A stretch of 35,334 nucleotides of DNA from Xenorhabdus budapestensis (GTDB lineage Bacteria > Pseudomonadota > Gammaproteobacteria > Enterobacterales > Enterobacteriaceae): NCBI RefSeq assembly GCF_002632465.1, contig NZ_NIBS01000027.1, forward strand, positions 1 through 35,334, read 5' to 3'. Position 1 is the first letter of the stretch; each line of letters begins with the position of its first letter. Under the pieces are notes generated by a model. That model saw nothing but the letters and a program-made list of their open reading frames with translations. It was not told the DNA's origin and ran no database searches. The position numbers and the translations under genes were made by a program. Shown here in pieces: positions 34,776-35,334 of this stretch.

Positions 34776-35334
34776 ATCTTATCCTTTTGTTTTAAAATCA
34801 GTAAGTTATGGCGTTATCAAGGATAATTGCCCTAGAGCTTCAAAATGGCTCAACTTTACTTCGCCACTATGCGTAACATAAGGCATGCCTTGACGAGTTT
34901 AATACCGTTTACGGCATGTCCCATTGTTACACCTGATCCGCCGTTTTGTTTTCCGACGTGCGCCTTGTTTTTTTAATGGAGTAACCTTTCTTATTAACGT
35001 TTTGTAAAAAACAGAACCTTTACTGAGGCAAGGTGTACTCTTCCATGACGCAACCCACATTCTCTATTTTGTTGTTACCTTGCATCTTGCAACTACTTTC
35101 CCCCGCAATTGAGTAAAACAGCAGGCTATTTTCTTCATATGAGGAATAATGAATAGGTCTTTAAACGTTAATTTTTTTATTTTAATTCATTGATTTTAGA
35201 GGTATTTTTTAAATTAACTTAATGAAATTATTGGCATATTATTTATTTTCAATCAAATAGCCATTATTTGGTATTTATCTATTTTGTTAAGATCTTTCAT
35301 GAGGTTAGAAACTAAACATTTTATATCAAACTGT
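34776..35334. other. 559-bp region without a supported gene at the window end
   Basis: It holds the regulator's promoter and a 12-bp palindrome AAGGCATGCCTT (34880-34891). The part at 34900-34990 is less AT-rich than its surroundings, and the minus strand there has a short basic, Cys-containing open frame without a start; it may be a decayed gene remnant. The last 180 bp are very AT-rich and probably lead into a gene beyond the window. Confidence 0.45.

Noticed and set aside
34901-34990. Minus-strand basic, Cys-containing frame (ends CRKRY) as a transposase remnant
   Set aside because: About 27 codons only, no start, and no family could be recognised; noted as possible decay but not called.

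Overview
The window looks like chromosome from a gamma-proteobacterial insect or nematode symbiont close to Xenorhabdus/Photorhabdus (Morganellaceae). The evidence is enterobacterial core genes nearly identical in layout to E. coli (frdABCD, epmA, glpT, glpQ, yhhQ-tusA-zntA-yhhN-yhhL-rsmD, ftsYEX-rpoH), moderate GC with very AT-rich spacers, a terminal-inverted-repeat element of a kind I associate with these genera, and accessory genes typical of them (a stand-alone NRPS-like A-T-R enzyme with an MbtH partner, an MrpJ-like regulator, small paralogous proteins). The genus assignment is inference; no marker here separates Xenorhabdus from Photorhabdus with certainty.

Layout. 1-141: 3' part of a 5S rRNA and its terminator, i.e. 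the end of an rrn operon. 174-5372: a GntR/FCD regulator divergent from a three-gene operon with a LamB/YcsF (PxpA) protein, a fused KipI-KipA (PxpB-PxpC) protein and a fused biotin carboxylase-biotin carrier protein. Together these carry every domain of a urea-carboxylase-like enzyme plus PxpA. 5570-7761: a TonB-dependent receptor behind a palindrome and Fur-like box. 7790-11090: frdDCBA on the minus strand. 11091-13264: an insertion-like accessory gap between frdA and epmA (adjacent in E. coli) with a 211-bp inverted-repeat element and two paralogous small proteins. 13265-17050: epmA, then glpQ and glpT on the minus strand, unusually separated by 315 bp. 17063-21418: a long AT-rich leader, two tiny leader ORFs, an A-T-R NRPS-like reductase with a glycine-like specificity code, and an overlapping mbtH gene. 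21543-28369: gldA, yhhQ, tusA, zntA (with a clear ZntR promoter), yhhN, yhhL, rsmD. 28712-32843: ftsY (with seven 51-bp in-frame repeats), ftsE, ftsX, rpoH. 33063-34775: a possible 35-aa membrane peptide, a glycerate kinase and an MrpJ-like regulator, then a gene-free AT-rich end.

How they work together. Fumarate reductase, GlpQ/GlpT and GldA serve anaerobic and glycerol/glycerophosphodiester metabolism. ftsYEX-rpoH is the standard targeting/division/heat-shock block. The most novel candidates are (i) the biotin-dependent PxpA/KipI-KipA/BC-BCCP module, (ii) the glycine-type A-T-R reductase with MbtH next to GldA, and (iii) the paired small proteins inserted between frdA and epmA, which may be distant relatives of Photorhabdus crystalline inclusion proteins.
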